This document shows positions 50,499 to 58,952 of a stretch of DNA of 64,000 nt, piece by piece. The notes beneath the pieces were generated by a model. That model searched no databases and had not been told where the DNA came from. It was given only the letters and a program-made list of their open reading frames with translations. A program made the position numbers and the translations under genes. The stretch's first letter is position 1. Every line of letters starts with the position of its first letter. The DNA is from Sphingomonadaceae bacterium OTU29LAMAA1 (GTDB lineage: Bacteria > Pseudomonadota > Alphaproteobacteria > Sphingomonadales > Sphingomonadaceae): contig CP099617.1 of assembly GCA_024072375.1 (NCBI GenBank), positions 973,001-1,037,000 on the forward strand, written 5' to 3'.

Positions 50499-51173
50499 AT
50501 GATCCGCATCCTCCGCACCCTGTTCAAGGCCGGCCTGATCTTCGTCGGCATCAGCATGTTGTGGGTCGGCCTCTACCGCTTCGTGCCGGTGCCATTCACA
50601 TGGACGATGGCGGGCGATCTCGCCGGCGGTCGCAGCGTCACCAAACGCTGGATGCCGCTGTCGGACATGGACCCCGACATGGCGCGCGCCGCGATCGCGG
50701 GTGAGGATTCACGATTCTGCGAACATCATGGCTTCGACTTTCGCGCGATCGCCGGCGCCGCCTATCGCAATGCAAAGGGCGGCCGTATCCGCGGCGGATC
50801 CACGATCAGCCAGCAGACGGCGAAGAACGCCTTTCTGTTTCAGGGCGGTGGTTATGTCCGCAAGGCGTTCGAGGCCTATTTTACCGTCTTGATCGAGACG
50901 CTGTGGAGCAAGCGGCGGATCATGGAGGTGTATCTCAACATCGCCGAGACCGGCATCGGCACGTATGGCGCGGACGCTGCGGCGATCCGGTATTTCAACC
51001 ACGACGCATCGCGATTGTCGCCGACGGAAGCCGGTCGCATCGCCGCCGTCCTGCCACTGCCCAAGAAACGCGCGGCGATCGACCCCCGCGGCTTCGTCCG
51101 CCGCCACGGCAACACGCTGGCGCGCTACGTCGGCGTGGTGCGGCGGGGTGGGTTGGACGGCTGTTTGAGGTGA
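50499..51173 (+). CDS. mtgA: monofunctional biosynthetic peptidoglycan transglycosylase
   Basis: 224-residue GT51 glycosyltransferase polymerising lipid II. N-terminal membrane anchor (ILRTLFKAGLIFVGISMLWV) and the catalytic motifs AGEDSRFCEHHGFD (Glu) and GGSTISQQTAKNAFL, then KRRIMEVYLNIAETGIGTYG. No transpeptidase domain. Full length. Confidence 0.95.
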   Translation: MIRILRTLFKAGLIFVGISMLWVGLYRFVPVPFTWTMAGDLAGGRSVTKRWMPLSDMDPDMARAAIAGEDSRFCEHHGFDFRAIAGAAYRNAKGGRIRGGSTISQQTAKNAFLFQGGGYVRKAFEAYFTVLIETLWSKRRIMEVYLNIAETGIGTYGADAAAIRYFNHDASRLSPTEAGRIAAVLPLPKKRAAIDPRGFVRRHGNTLARYVGVVRRGGLDGCLR

Positions 51174-51216
51174 GTTTGGTCGGGGTCGAGGTTTCCCCAG
51201 ACCGCGCACCCAGTGC

Positions 51217-51416
51217 TCACCTCCCCCTCCGTCACGGCTACGCCGCGCCGCCTCCCCCTCGCGGGGGGGGAGCGATAAGGCGGCACCATTCCAAGCTCCT
51301 CCACCGCGAGGGGGATAGAGATCATTTGGCGCCAGCCGAATGATCGAGGGGAGCTTCTTCGCCTACCCCTCTCCGTCAGCTCGGCGACCATCTCACCCTC
51401 GCGGAAGAGGGACGCC
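51217..51416. repeat. repeat family C, composite copy
   Basis: The 248-bp gap 51174-51421 is mostly CTCCCCCTCCGTCACGGCTA-type sequence with CGCGAGGGGGA and inverted partners, ending CTCACCCTCGCGGAAGAGGG. It belongs to the family best seen at 61436-61583 but is more degenerate, including a GGCGCCAGCCGAATGATC inner segment. Confidence 0.7.
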
Positions 51417-51421
51417 ACATA

Positions 51422-51745
51422 TCAGAACGGCAGCTTGAAACCCGGCGGCAGCGGCAATCCGCTGGTCATCTTGGACATCTCGGCGCCCGACACCGCATCC
51501 GCCTTGGTCCGCGCGTCGTTGAACGCCGCGGCCAGCAGATCCTCGAGCATCTGCTTTTCCGATACCTCGATCAGCGAATCGTCGATCGCGATGTTGATGA
51601 TGCGGCCCTTGGCGCTCGCCTTCACCTTGACGAGGCCGCCGCCGGACACGCCCTCGACCTCGATCGTGTCGAGCTGGTCCTGTGCCTTCTGCAACTCGCT
51701 CTGGACGTTCTGCGCCATCGCGAGGATTTCATCGAGATTCTTCAT
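51422..51745 (-). CDS. ybaB: YbaB/EbfC family nucleoid-associated protein
   Basis: 107-residue DNA-binding protein (LDEILAMAQNVQSELQKAQD, GGGLVKVKASAKGRIINIAI, FKLPF end). Adjacent to dnaX and overlapping it by 4 bases (ATGA), the conserved dnaX-ybaB pair; recR does not follow here. Confidence 0.95.
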   Translation of the reverse strand: MKNLDEILAMAQNVQSELQKAQDQLDTIEVEGVSGGGLVKVKASAKGRIINIAIDDSLIEVSEKQMLEDLLAAAFNDARTKADAVSGAEMSKMTSGLPLPPGFKLPF

Positions 51746-53385
51746 GCGATACTCCGTTTGCCGGGCCAGGCTTCCAATTCAGCTTCCGGGAAAGCCGCGA
51801 ACGCCGCCTTCACCAGCGGCGTATCGAGGATCGCCTGACGCGTCGCCTCTTCATCGGCCTTGGCCTGCTCGCGCAAGGTAGGCGCACCGGGCGCATCCTC
51901 CAAGGCGATCTTCCATACCGAGCCGGTCGCTTTCTTCAGCGCATCGGCGACATCGCGCAGCGTATCCGCCGACATCGGCCGCGATCCGCTCAGGATCAGC
52001 TCGGGAGCCTCGTAGCGGACGACGCGTGCGCCGTTGCTCAATTGCGCCGCGACCGCATGATACCCCTTGTCTTCCAGCAGCGTCACCAGCGCGGCGAAGT
52101 CGGTGGGCGTCCCCGGCTTGTCCGCCGCGACCGGGGTCGCCGGCGCGGGAGCGGGCGCAGCCGCCGGCGCGGACATCGCGCCCAGCTTGCCGCTCGCGAT
52201 CTGCTTCGCCAGTTCACCGGGATCCGGGAGTGTCGAGGCGTGAATCGCACGCAGCAACGCCATCTCGGCCGCCTCGATCGGCAGGGCTGCCCTGGCGACC
52301 TCGTCGTGCCCTTTCAGGAACAATTGCCAAAGCCGGTGCAGCGCCGGGAACGACAGTTTTGCTGCCCATTCCGAACGCGCCGCGCGCTCCTCCGCCGGCT
52401 GCGCCGGGTCTTCGGCGGTGCCGACCTTGGCGAGCGTGATGCCGTGCACCGTCTCCAGCATCGACCGCAGCACCGACTGCGGATCGACCCCGTAATCATA
52501 TTGCCGTCGCAAGCTGGCGAGCGCCGGGGCGGCATCACCCGCCAACACCAGTCCCAACAGATCGCGCACCGCGCCGCGGTCGGACAGCCCCAGCATCTGC
52601 CGGACGGCGTCAGCCGTCACGCCTCCGCCTTCGAGTCCCGCATGTGCTATGCCCTGATCCAGGATCGACAATCCGTCGCGCGCCGATCCTTCCGCCGCAC
52701 GCGCGATCAGCATCAACGCCTCCGGCTCCGCTTCGACCTGCTCTTCGCGGCAGACGAAGGCAAAATGGGCGGCAAGCTGTTCGGCCGAGATTCGCCGCAG
52801 GTCGAACCGCTGGCAGCGCGACAGCACCGTGATCGGCACCTTGTTCACCTCGGTGGTGGCGAACAGGAACTTCACGTGGGCAGGCGGCTCCTCCAGCGTC
52901 TTCAACAACGCATTGAAGGCGTTCTTGGACAGCATGTGGACCTCGTCCACGATATAGATCTTGTAGCGCGCCGACACCGCGGCGTAGCGCGCCGCGTCGA
53001 TGATCTCGCGCACGTCGTCGACGCCGGTGTGGCTCGCGGCGTCCATCTCGATCACGTCGATGTGCCGCCCCTCGGCGATCGCGCGGCAGGGCTCGCAGAC
53101 GCCGCAGGGATCGATCGTCGGGCCGCCCTGCCCGTCTGGTCCGACGCAGTTCAGCGCCTTGGCGATCAACCGCGCGGTCGACGTCTTGCCGACTCCCCGG
53201 ACGCCGGTCATCAGGAACGCATGCGCCAGCCGGTCGCGCTTGATCGCATTGCCCAGCGTGGTGACCATCGCGTCCTGCCCGATCAGCTCGGAAAAGGTCT
53301 GGGGACGGTATTTACGCGCAAGCACGCGGTACGGGGTCGCTGCCGCGGGTTGCGGCGGTTCGCCCAGATCGAAGGAATCGGCCAT
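51742..53385 (-). CDS. dnaX: DNA polymerase III subunits gamma/tau
   Basis: 547-residue clamp-loader ATPase. YRVLARKYRPQTFSELIGQD, Walker A GVRGVGKTSTARLIA, zinc cysteines (CGVCEPCRAI), DEVHMLSKNAFNALLKTLEE, and the SRC motif. The C-terminal part has a short Ala/Pro linker (MSAPAAAPAPAPATPVAADK) and a tau-like domain. I see no obvious A-rich slippery site for a gamma form. ATG at 53385. Confidence 0.96.
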   Translation of the reverse strand: MADSFDLGEPPQPAAATPYRVLARKYRPQTFSELIGQDAMVTTLGNAIKRDRLAHAFLMTGVRGVGKTSTARLIAKALNCVGPDGQGGPTIDPCGVCEPCRAIAEGRHIDVIEMDAASHTGVDDVREIIDAARYAAVSARYKIYIVDEVHMLSKNAFNALLKTLEEPPAHVKFLFATTEVNKVPITVLSRCQRFDLRRISAEQLAAHFAFVCREEQVEAEPEALMLIARAAEGSARDGLSILDQGIAHAGLEGGGVTADAVRQMLGLSDRGAVRDLLGLVLAGDAAPALASLRRQYDYGVDPQSVLRSMLETVHGITLAKVGTAEDPAQPAEERAARSEWAAKLSFPALHRLWQLFLKGHDEVARAALPIEAAEMALLRAIHASTLPDPGELAKQIASGKLGAMSAPAAAPAPAPATPVAADKPGTPTDFAALVTLLEDKGYHAVAAQLSNGARVVRYEAPELILSGSRPMSADTLRDVADALKKATGSVWKIALEDAPGAPTLREQAKADEEATRQAILDTPLVKAAFAAFPEAELEAWPGKRSIA

Positions 53386-53519
53386 CGCGACGCATATAGG
53401 ATGCGGGGGCGCTGGTGTCGAAGGGCTTGGTGGGGTGCGGGGTACTTGGCGCGTCATGGCAAAGCCATGACGTCAGACGGCGCTTGGCGCCGCTGGCCGC
53501 GCAAGCAGCGGCTTGCGGT

Positions 53520-53608
53520 GGGAGCCGGGACGACCCGCGGCGAAATCGTTGCGGCTGCTTCCTTCCGGACCTGACCGGGTTGGCGACGACCACGTCCGCC
53601 CGACTCCC
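53520..53608 (-). ncRNA. ffs: signal recognition particle RNA (4.5S type)
   Basis: Read on the minus strand: GGGAGTCGGGCGGACG at the 5' end pairs with CGGGTCGTCCCGGCTCCC at the 3' end, and the apex carries the universal GGTCAGGTCCGGAAGGAAGC loop that binds Ffh. About 89 nt; ends are set by the terminal stem. It lies upstream of dnaX on the same strand. Confidence 0.93.
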
Positions 53609-53652
53609 GCGGCGCATATGGCGGGGTCGGGCGGCGGGATCAAGCCATCAGA

Positions 53653-53955
53653 TCAACGATAGACGCGGAAGCAGCGCCGCACCGGCCCGTAATAGCCACG
53701 CTGAACCCGACATACGGTACGACCGCGACCGTAGCCGCCACGTCCATAGCCATAGCCCCGCCCGCGGTCGTAGCCGCGATGCCGGCCACGATCCCAGCGC
53801 CGGTCCGGCCCCCGGTTCCAGCGGCGATCATAACCGCGATGATCTCCACGATCGTAGCCGCGCTCGTAGCCGTGCCGCTGCGCCTCGGCGGGTGCCGGGG
53901 TCATGAGCGTTCCCGCGGCGAGCGCTGCGGCGCTGAACAATGCAATCAGCTTCAT
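53653..53955 (-). CDS. exported Arg/Gly/Tyr-repeat protein
   Basis: 100-residue protein with a signal peptide (MKLIALFSAAALAAGTLMTP, cleaved after AEA) and a mature part made of RGYDR/DRRWDRGRH repeats, then a C-terminus with two cysteines (TVCRVQRGYYGPVRRCFRVY) that may form a disulfide. Very basic. Similar low-complexity periplasmic proteins occur in sphingomonads. Role unknown. ATG 53955 has AAAGGAG upstream. Confidence 0.7.
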   Translation of the reverse strand: MKLIALFSAAALAAGTLMTPAPAEAQRHGYERGYDRGDHRGYDRRWNRGPDRRWDRGRHRGYDRGRGYGYGRGGYGRGRTVCRVQRGYYGPVRRCFRVYR

Positions 53956-54075
53956 GATGGATACTCCTTTCACGCACCCGGCCAGCCGGGCATGACGCAC
54001 CATCGCGCCGCCGCCATGCACGGTTCCTGAATTCGCCGTTGTCGAAATGTCAGGTTCGCTGCCGCAGCGTGCCGG

Positions 54076-54387
54076 TCAGATCGAGGGCACCCACACCGTC
54101 AGCCCGTCCAGCATCGGCGTCAGCCTGATCTGGCACGCCAGCCGGCTCGTCCGCGTTGCCGCGGGAACGAGGTCGAGCAGATCCTCCTCCTCCTCGCTGG
54201 CTGGCGGCAGTCGCGCGAAATCCTCCGCAGCGACGACGACATGGCATGTCGCGCAGGCGAGATCGCCGTCGCATGTCCCCTCCAGCGGCTGGCCATCCGC
54301 CTGCGCGACATCGAGCAGGCGTGCGCCCTCCACCCCCGCCGCCTCTCTCGCGCTGCCATCTGCGGCGACGAAGCGTACCCGGATCAC
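54076..54387 (-). CDS. 2Fe-2S ferredoxin, adrenodoxin type
   Basis: 103-residue ferredoxin with the cluster cysteines in GTCDGDLACATCHVVV and RLACQIRLTP (CX5CX2C...C). Fits the isc-type Fdx electron donor for Fe-S assembly. It overlaps the upstream cysteine desulfurase by 4 bases, supporting that role. Confidence 0.92.
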   Translation of the reverse strand: MIRVRFVAADGSAREAAGVEGARLLDVAQADGQPLEGTCDGDLACATCHVVVAAEDFARLPPASEEEEDLLDLVPAATRTSRLACQIRLTPMLDGLTVWVPSI

Positions 54388-55502
54388 GACCGCTGCCGAT
54401 CCGCCGCCGCGACGATCGCATCCAGCCCGGTGCGAAGCTCATCCTCGGTGGTATACCGCCCGAAGCCCAGCCGGATGCTGGAGCGCGCCTGCGCATCGCT
54501 TAGCCCGATCGCACGCAACACATGGCTCGACCGCCCCGACCCGCTGGCGCACGCCGACCCCGCGGAAAAGGCGATGTCGCGACAATCCGACATCAGCCGC
54601 GCCACATCCAGCCCGTCTCGCCGCACATTGAGGTTGCCGCGATAGCGGAGTTCGACCGATCCGTTGATCGTCCAGCCGCGCAGCCGCCCGACCGCAAGCG
54701 CCCACAGCCGTTCGACATGCGCCGCATCGGCCTCGCCCCGTTCCGCCATCAAACGCGCCGCCACGCCGAAGCCGGCGCACAGGGCCGGCGACAGCGTTCC
54801 CGACCGTCCGCCCTCCTGATCGCCGCCATGCAGCAGCGGATCGAGCGTCACGCCGTCGCGGATCCACAGTGCGCCGATGCCTTTGGGTCCGTGGATCTTG
54901 TGAGCCGACATCGCGATCAGGTCGACGTCGGCCGGAATAGCGACGCGTCCGAACCCCTGCACCGCGTCACACAGGAACAGCGCGCCGGCCTCATGGGCCG
55001 CCTGTGCCAGCGTGGCGACGGGCTGGATGACGCCGATTTCGTTGTTCACCAGCATCACGGCAGCGAGTTGCGCCTCTCGGCGCGGCGTAAACATCACATC
55101 GAGCAGCGCCGGATCAGCCATGCCGTCACGATCGACGCCAATGATCCCGCGCTCTCCGAACTCGCGAGACGCCAGGGTATCCAGCACCGCCGCATGCTCC
55201 GTCGCCGCGGCTATGACGGTCGCACGACCGATGCCCTTGATCGCCCAGTTCAGCGCCTCCGTAGCGCCGCTCGTGAACACCACGCGCCCGCCCTTCGGCA
55301 TGAGCGCGGCCACCTGCTCCCGCGCGACCTCGACCGCGGCCTTTGCCCCCCGCCCCGGCCGATGCGCCGAATGGGGATTGGCATGCTGCGTCTCGAACCA
55401 CGGCAGCATCGCGGCCAACGCCTCGGGCGCGAGTGGCGCCGTCGCCTGATAATCGAGATAGATCACGCTGCGCGCCGGGTCGTTCGGGCCATCTGACGCC
55501 AT
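54384..55502 (-). CDS. cysteine desulfurase (NifS/IscS-like), second of a pair
   Basis: 372-residue PLP enzyme. YLDYQATAPLAPEALAAMLP start, PLP Lys in MSAHKIHGPKGIGALWI, and the active-site Cys loop SAGSACASGSGRSSHVL. Its start overlaps the end of the upstream desulfurase by 40 bases. Followed by the ferredoxin. Could supply sulfur for Fe-S clusters or tRNA thiolation. Confidence 0.92.
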   Translation of the reverse strand: MASDGPNDPARSVIYLDYQATAPLAPEALAAMLPWFETQHANPHSAHRPGRGAKAAVEVAREQVAALMPKGGRVVFTSGATEALNWAIKGIGRATVIAAATEHAAVLDTLASREFGERGIIGVDRDGMADPALLDVMFTPRREAQLAAVMLVNNEIGVIQPVATLAQAAHEAGALFLCDAVQGFGRVAIPADVDLIAMSAHKIHGPKGIGALWIRDGVTLDPLLHGGDQEGGRSGTLSPALCAGFGVAARLMAERGEADAAHVERLWALAVGRLRGWTINGSVELRYRGNLNVRRDGLDVARLMSDCRDIAFSAGSACASGSGRSSHVLRAIGLSDAQARSSIRLGFGRYTTEDELRTGLDAIVAAADRQRS

Positions 55503-56533
55503 GCGGCGATGAACGCGTCGACCTCCCCCTCGGTCGTCGTCCGGCCGAAGCTCACGCGGATCACTTCACGCCCGGCGGCCTCGTTCCAGCCCATCGCGGC
55601 GAGCACATGGCTCGGCTTCATGCTGCCGCTCGAACAGGCGCTGCCCGCCGAGACGGCAAAGCCGGCGCTGTCGAGCAGGATCAGCTGCGCCGCTGCCGCG
55701 CTTCCCCGCAATCGGTACGATCCGATCGCCGGATGCCGCGGGCTGTCCGCCGCGACGATCTCGCCCCCCGACCGCACGATCGCATCGTCCAGCCTCGCGC
55801 GCAGCGCGGAATGATCCGGCTCCGCCTCGGCCAGCGCCGCCGCATAACCGAGCACGCCCGGCAGATTCTCCGTACCCGGCCGATAGCCTCGCTCCTGCCC
55901 GCCGCTCGGATGCAGCAGCGCCAGATCGCGGACCAGCAGCGCGCCCACCCCCGGCGGCCCGCCGCGCTTGTGCGCCGACACTGCGACCAGATTGGCGATC
56001 TCCGCCAGTTCCGCCGACGCCGGCATCTGCGCCGCATCCACGAGCAGCTTGCCACCCGCATCGTGCACCACCGCGGCTATTCCGGCGATCGGCTGAAGCA
56101 CACCCGTCTCGCTGTTCGCCCATTGCACACAGACCAGCGCCGGGTCAGCCGCCAGCATTGCCGCGAGTGCATCCAGATCGACGATGCCGTCCGCGCCGAC
56201 CGGCACGACATCTGCGCCCGCGCTCGCGCGCATCACCGCATCGTGCTCCACCGCCGTGACGAGCCGCCGCTGCAACGTCGTCCGACCCAGCGCTATGGCC
56301 AGCGACTCGCTCGCCCCGCCGGTCAGCAACGTCTCGCCCCGCCAACCGTAGGCCGTCGCGATATCCCGGCGCGCCGTCTCCAGCGCCGCCCGAGCCGCGC
56401 GCCCCTCCGCATGCGGCGACGACGGATTCGCCCACAGCGTCAGCCCGCGCGCCATGGCGTCGCGCGCCGCGGCGGTCATCGGGGTTGTCGCGGCATGATC
56501 CAGATAGATACGGTTCGGCAGGATTCGTTCCAA
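55463..56533 (-). CDS. cysteine desulfurase (NifS/IscS-like), first of a pair
   Basis: 356-residue paralogue. LDHAATTPMTAAARDAMARG, PLP Lys in VSAHKRGGPPGVGALLV, active Cys in SAGSACSSGSMKPSHVL. Both copies keep all key residues. It is the first gene of the minus-strand group desulfurase-desulfurase-ferredoxin; divergent from the hydrolase. Confidence 0.92.
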   Translation of the reverse strand: MERILPNRIYLDHAATTPMTAAARDAMARGLTLWANPSSPHAEGRAARAALETARRDIATAYGWRGETLLTGGASESLAIALGRTTLQRRLVTAVEHDAVMRASAGADVVPVGADGIVDLDALAAMLAADPALVCVQWANSETGVLQPIAGIAAVVHDAGGKLLVDAAQMPASAELAEIANLVAVSAHKRGGPPGVGALLVRDLALLHPSGGQERGYRPGTENLPGVLGYAAALAEAEPDHSALRARLDDAIVRSGGEIVAADSPRHPAIGSYRLRGSAAAAQLILLDSAGFAVSAGSACSSGSMKPSHVLAAMGWNEAAGREVIRVSFGRTTTEGEVDAFIAAWRQMARTTRRAA

Positions 56534-56614
56534 TTGCGCAAGGGAGCGTCACCCCTATATAGCGCGCAACATTCTGCGCTCCACCAGCGCGCCCCTTCTT
56601 ACGTGGCGAGACTC

Positions 56615-57271
56615 ATGCCCGAAGTCATTTTCCCCGGTCCCGAAGGCCGTCTCGAAGGGCGTTTCGCCCCGGCTCCCCGTCCCCGCGCGCCCGTCGCGAT
56701 GATCCTTCACCCGCACCCGAGCGCGGGCGGCACGATGAACAACCGGCTGGTGCAGGAGCTCTACAAGACGTTCCAGCGCCGCGGATTCGCAACGCTGCGC
56801 TTCAACTTCCGCGGCGTCGGCAAGAGCCAGGGGACGTTCGATAACGGAGTCGGCGAACTCTCCGACGCGGCGAGCGCGCTCGACTGGGTGCAGAGCTTCC
56901 ACCCTGAGGCGTCGACCACCTGGATCGCTGGCGTCAGCTTCGGCGCGTGGATCGGCATGCAGCTGCTGATGCGTCGCCCGGAAATCCGCGGCTTCATCTC
57001 GGTCGCGCCGCCCGCGAACATGTACGATTTCAGCTTCCTGGCGCCCTGCCCGTCATCGGGCATCATCATCCAGGGCGAAGCCGACGAGGTCGCGACCCCG
57101 GGCGCGACGCAGAAGCTGGTCGACAAGCTGCGCACACAGAAGCACATCACGATCCATCACGACACGATCCCGAAGGCGAATCACTTCTTCGAGAATGAGA
57201 CGCCGGAATTGATGCGTTCGGTGGACAAGTATCTGGATATGCGGCTCGACCCGAACTCGCCGATCCGGTGA
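56615..57271 (+). CDS. alpha/beta hydrolase
   Basis: 218-residue small hydrolase of the DUF-type dienelactone-like group (VAMILHPHPSAGGTMNNRLV, the nucleophile elbow WIAGVSFGAWIGM, Asp/His in IIQGEADEVATP and KANHFFEN). Ser-Asp-His triad present. No signal peptide. Substrate unknown. ATG 56615; earlier frames upstream are antisense to the desulfurase. Confidence 0.85.
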   Translation: MPEVIFPGPEGRLEGRFAPAPRPRAPVAMILHPHPSAGGTMNNRLVQELYKTFQRRGFATLRFNFRGVGKSQGTFDNGVGELSDAASALDWVQSFHPEASTTWIAGVSFGAWIGMQLLMRRPEIRGFISVAPPANMYDFSFLAPCPSSGIIIQGEADEVATPGATQKLVDKLRTQKHITIHHDTIPKANHFFENETPELMRSVDKYLDMRLDPNSPIR

Positions 57272-57281
57272 CCTCAGTCGC

Positions 57282-57432
57282 CCATTCCTCCCCCGCGAGG
57301 GGGAGGTGGCATCGCGAAGCGGTGACGGAGGGGGAGGTAAGCGACGTATTCGATAACAGAGGACATCGCTTACCTCCCCCTCCACCATTCGGCTGACGCC
57401 GAACGGTCCCCCTCCCCCTGGCGGGTGAGGAA
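57282..57432. repeat. repeat family C, composite copy
   Basis: About 150 bp between the hydrolase and the next gene: ATTCCTCCCCCGCGAGGGGG head, GTGACGGAGGGGGAGGTAAG, a short unique centre, then inverted partners ending CCTGGCGGGTGAGGAAT. Inverted ends and centre correspond to the copy at 61436-61583. Confidence 0.75.
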
Positions 57433-57442
57433 TAAAGAATGG

Positions 57443-57622
57443 CTACATCTGCCAGATGACCACGTTGCCCAGCAGCACCGCAGCCATCACCAGCAACAGC
57501 ACCGCCTTCTTTCGATCCCCGCCCCGCGCGAGTAGCGCACCGCCCCCGATCAGACAGGCGAAGCAACCCAGCATGGCAATGGCGGGTGCGGCATTGGCGA
57601 TCGATCCAAGGGGGCCAGTCAT
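57443..57622 (-). CDS. small two-helix membrane protein
   Basis: 59-residue protein with two membrane segments (APAIAMLGCFACLIGGGALL and AVLLLVMAAVLLGNVVIWQM) joined by RGGDRKK, so the loop faces the cytoplasm. Unrecognised. Start at ATG 57622; ribosome site weak. Confidence 0.5.
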   Translation of the reverse strand: MTGPLGSIANAAPAIAMLGCFACLIGGGALLARGGDRKKAVLLLVMAAVLLGNVVIWQM

Positions 57623-57677
57623 GCGGAGATTGTGCCGCGATTGCCCCGGTAAGTCGAGCCACCCGCTATCAAACGCA

Positions 57678-57815
57678 ACCTCCCCCCCTCCCTGCAAGGG
57701 AGGGTCAGGGGTGGGTGGAAGCCGGGCGATACGGTTCAGACCCAGCGCGTCCCGTCCATATCGCCAAGCAGCAACCTACCATCAGCCCCTCTGTTGCAGG
57801 GAGGGGAGCAGCATT
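57678..57815. repeat. degenerate CT-rich inverted repeat (family C related)
   Basis: CCTCCCTGCAAGGGAGGG at the left and CCCCTCTGTTGCAGGGAGGG at the right are inverted partners, with unique sequence between. It lies in the gap before the threonine ammonia-lyase stop. Confidence 0.55.
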
Positions 57816-57853
57816 CTTTAACAGCCCCGCCATAATGGCAGGGTAACGTCCGC

Positions 57854-58813
57854 TCAGCCGATCGCCCGCGCATAAGCATCGATGTCGACGTTCCCCCCCG
57901 ACAGCACCACCAGCAGCCCCGGCTCCACCACCACTTTCCCCGCCAGTACCGCAGCCAGCCCGACCGCGCCGCCGGGTTCGATCACCAGCCGCAGATGCTC
58001 CGCTGCCCAGCGCTGCGCCTTTGCAATCTCTGCCTCGCTCACCGCCACGCCGGTCGCGTCGCGCCGCGACAGCACGTCGAACGTCAGCGGCGACACCCGC
58101 GTCGTCTGCAATGAATCGCACGCGGTCGGCGGTGGGTTCGGCCCGACCGGCTCGATCCACGATGCCTCCAGCGAACGGCGCATGTCGTCCCAGCCTTCGG
58201 GCTCGACCACGGTGATCGCCGCATCCTTGAGTCCCAGCGCGATACCCGCCGACAGCCCCCCGCCGCCGCACGGCACCACCGCCCGCACCACTGGCCCAAG
58301 CCCGAGCGCCACCATCTGCGCTTCCGCTTCGATGCCCGCGCTCCCCTGACCCTCGATGATCCACGCGTCGTCGAAGCTCGGCACCAACGTCGCGCCCCGC
58401 GCCTCCGCCAGCCGCCCGGCGATCGCCTCGCGGCTTTCGGTCGCGCGGTCGTAGCGGACCACCTCCGCGCCCAGCGCCAGCGTCCCCTCCAGCTTTGCAC
58501 GCGGCGCATCTGCGGGCATCACGATCGTTGCCGCGATCCCCAGCCGTTTCGCCGCCCAGGCGACCCCCTGCGCATGATTCCCCGACGAGAACGCCACCAC
58601 CCCGCGACGTCGCGCATCCTCGTCCAATGCGGTCAGTCGATGCCACGCGCCGCGAATCTTGAACGCGCCAATCGGCTGCAACGATTCGGCCTTGAACGCG
58701 ACGTCTAGACCTTTGATTTCACGCGTATAAAGCGGCGTCGGCGGCAGGATGCGGGCGATCTTTTCGGCGGCATCCCGCACCCCCGCCCGCGTCGGCTGTC
58801 GCAAAATCGTCAC
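57854..58813 (-). CDS. threonine ammonia-lyase (PLP fold type II)
   Basis: 319-residue enzyme converting threonine to 2-oxobutanoate. PLP Lys52 in IGAFKIRGAWHRL, the phosphate-binding CGGGGLSAG, and AVGLAAVLAG. Without the C-terminal ACT domain it is of the catabolic type or could be a serine/threonine racemase-like enzyme. Start is GTG 58813 with AAAGGA upstream. Confidence 0.88.
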   Translation of the reverse strand: MTILRQPTRAGVRDAAEKIARILPPTPLYTREIKGLDVAFKAESLQPIGAFKIRGAWHRLTALDEDARRRGVVAFSSGNHAQGVAWAAKRLGIAATIVMPADAPRAKLEGTLALGAEVVRYDRATESREAIAGRLAEARGATLVPSFDDAWIIEGQGSAGIEAEAQMVALGLGPVVRAVVPCGGGGLSAGIALGLKDAAITVVEPEGWDDMRRSLEASWIEPVGPNPPPTACDSLQTTRVSPLTFDVLSRRDATGVAVSEAEIAKAQRWAAEHLRLVIEPGGAVGLAAVLAGKVVVEPGLLVVLSGGNVDIDAYARAIG

Positions 58814-58844
58814 TATCTGTCCTTTCGTGCACCAACCCACTTTA

Positions 58845-58948
58845 CATGGGGGTCGGACGACCATAGATCGCGCTTCCGCTGCCCCATGGGACTTCCAACC
58901 GCAAGGCAGCTTTTGTCACCGTATGCCGAAAGGCAATTGGAGGTCCCT
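58845..58948 (+). promoter_or_regulatory. structured 5' leader of the ornithine decarboxylase gene
   Basis: CATGGGG (58845-58851) can pair with CCCCATG (58882-58888). Inside is GGTC-GGAC-GACC. Further on, GGGACTTCCAA (58888-58898) pairs over all 11 positions (one G-T) with TTGGAGGTCCC (58937-58947), which contains the GGAGG ribosome site; between them is a TGCC-GAAA-GGCA hairpin. The two long pairings share base 58888. Such leaders are known for speF in alphaproteobacteria. Confidence 0.65.
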
Positions 58949-58952
58949 TGAA

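Noticed and set aside
51742..53385. Programmed frameshift for a gamma subunit in dnaX
   Set aside because: No A-rich slippery run plus stop was visible at the expected place.
55343..56614. Long upstream extension of the alpha/beta hydrolase frame
   Set aside because: It runs antisense through both desulfurase genes and lacks a start signal; the hydrolase domain begins at 56615.
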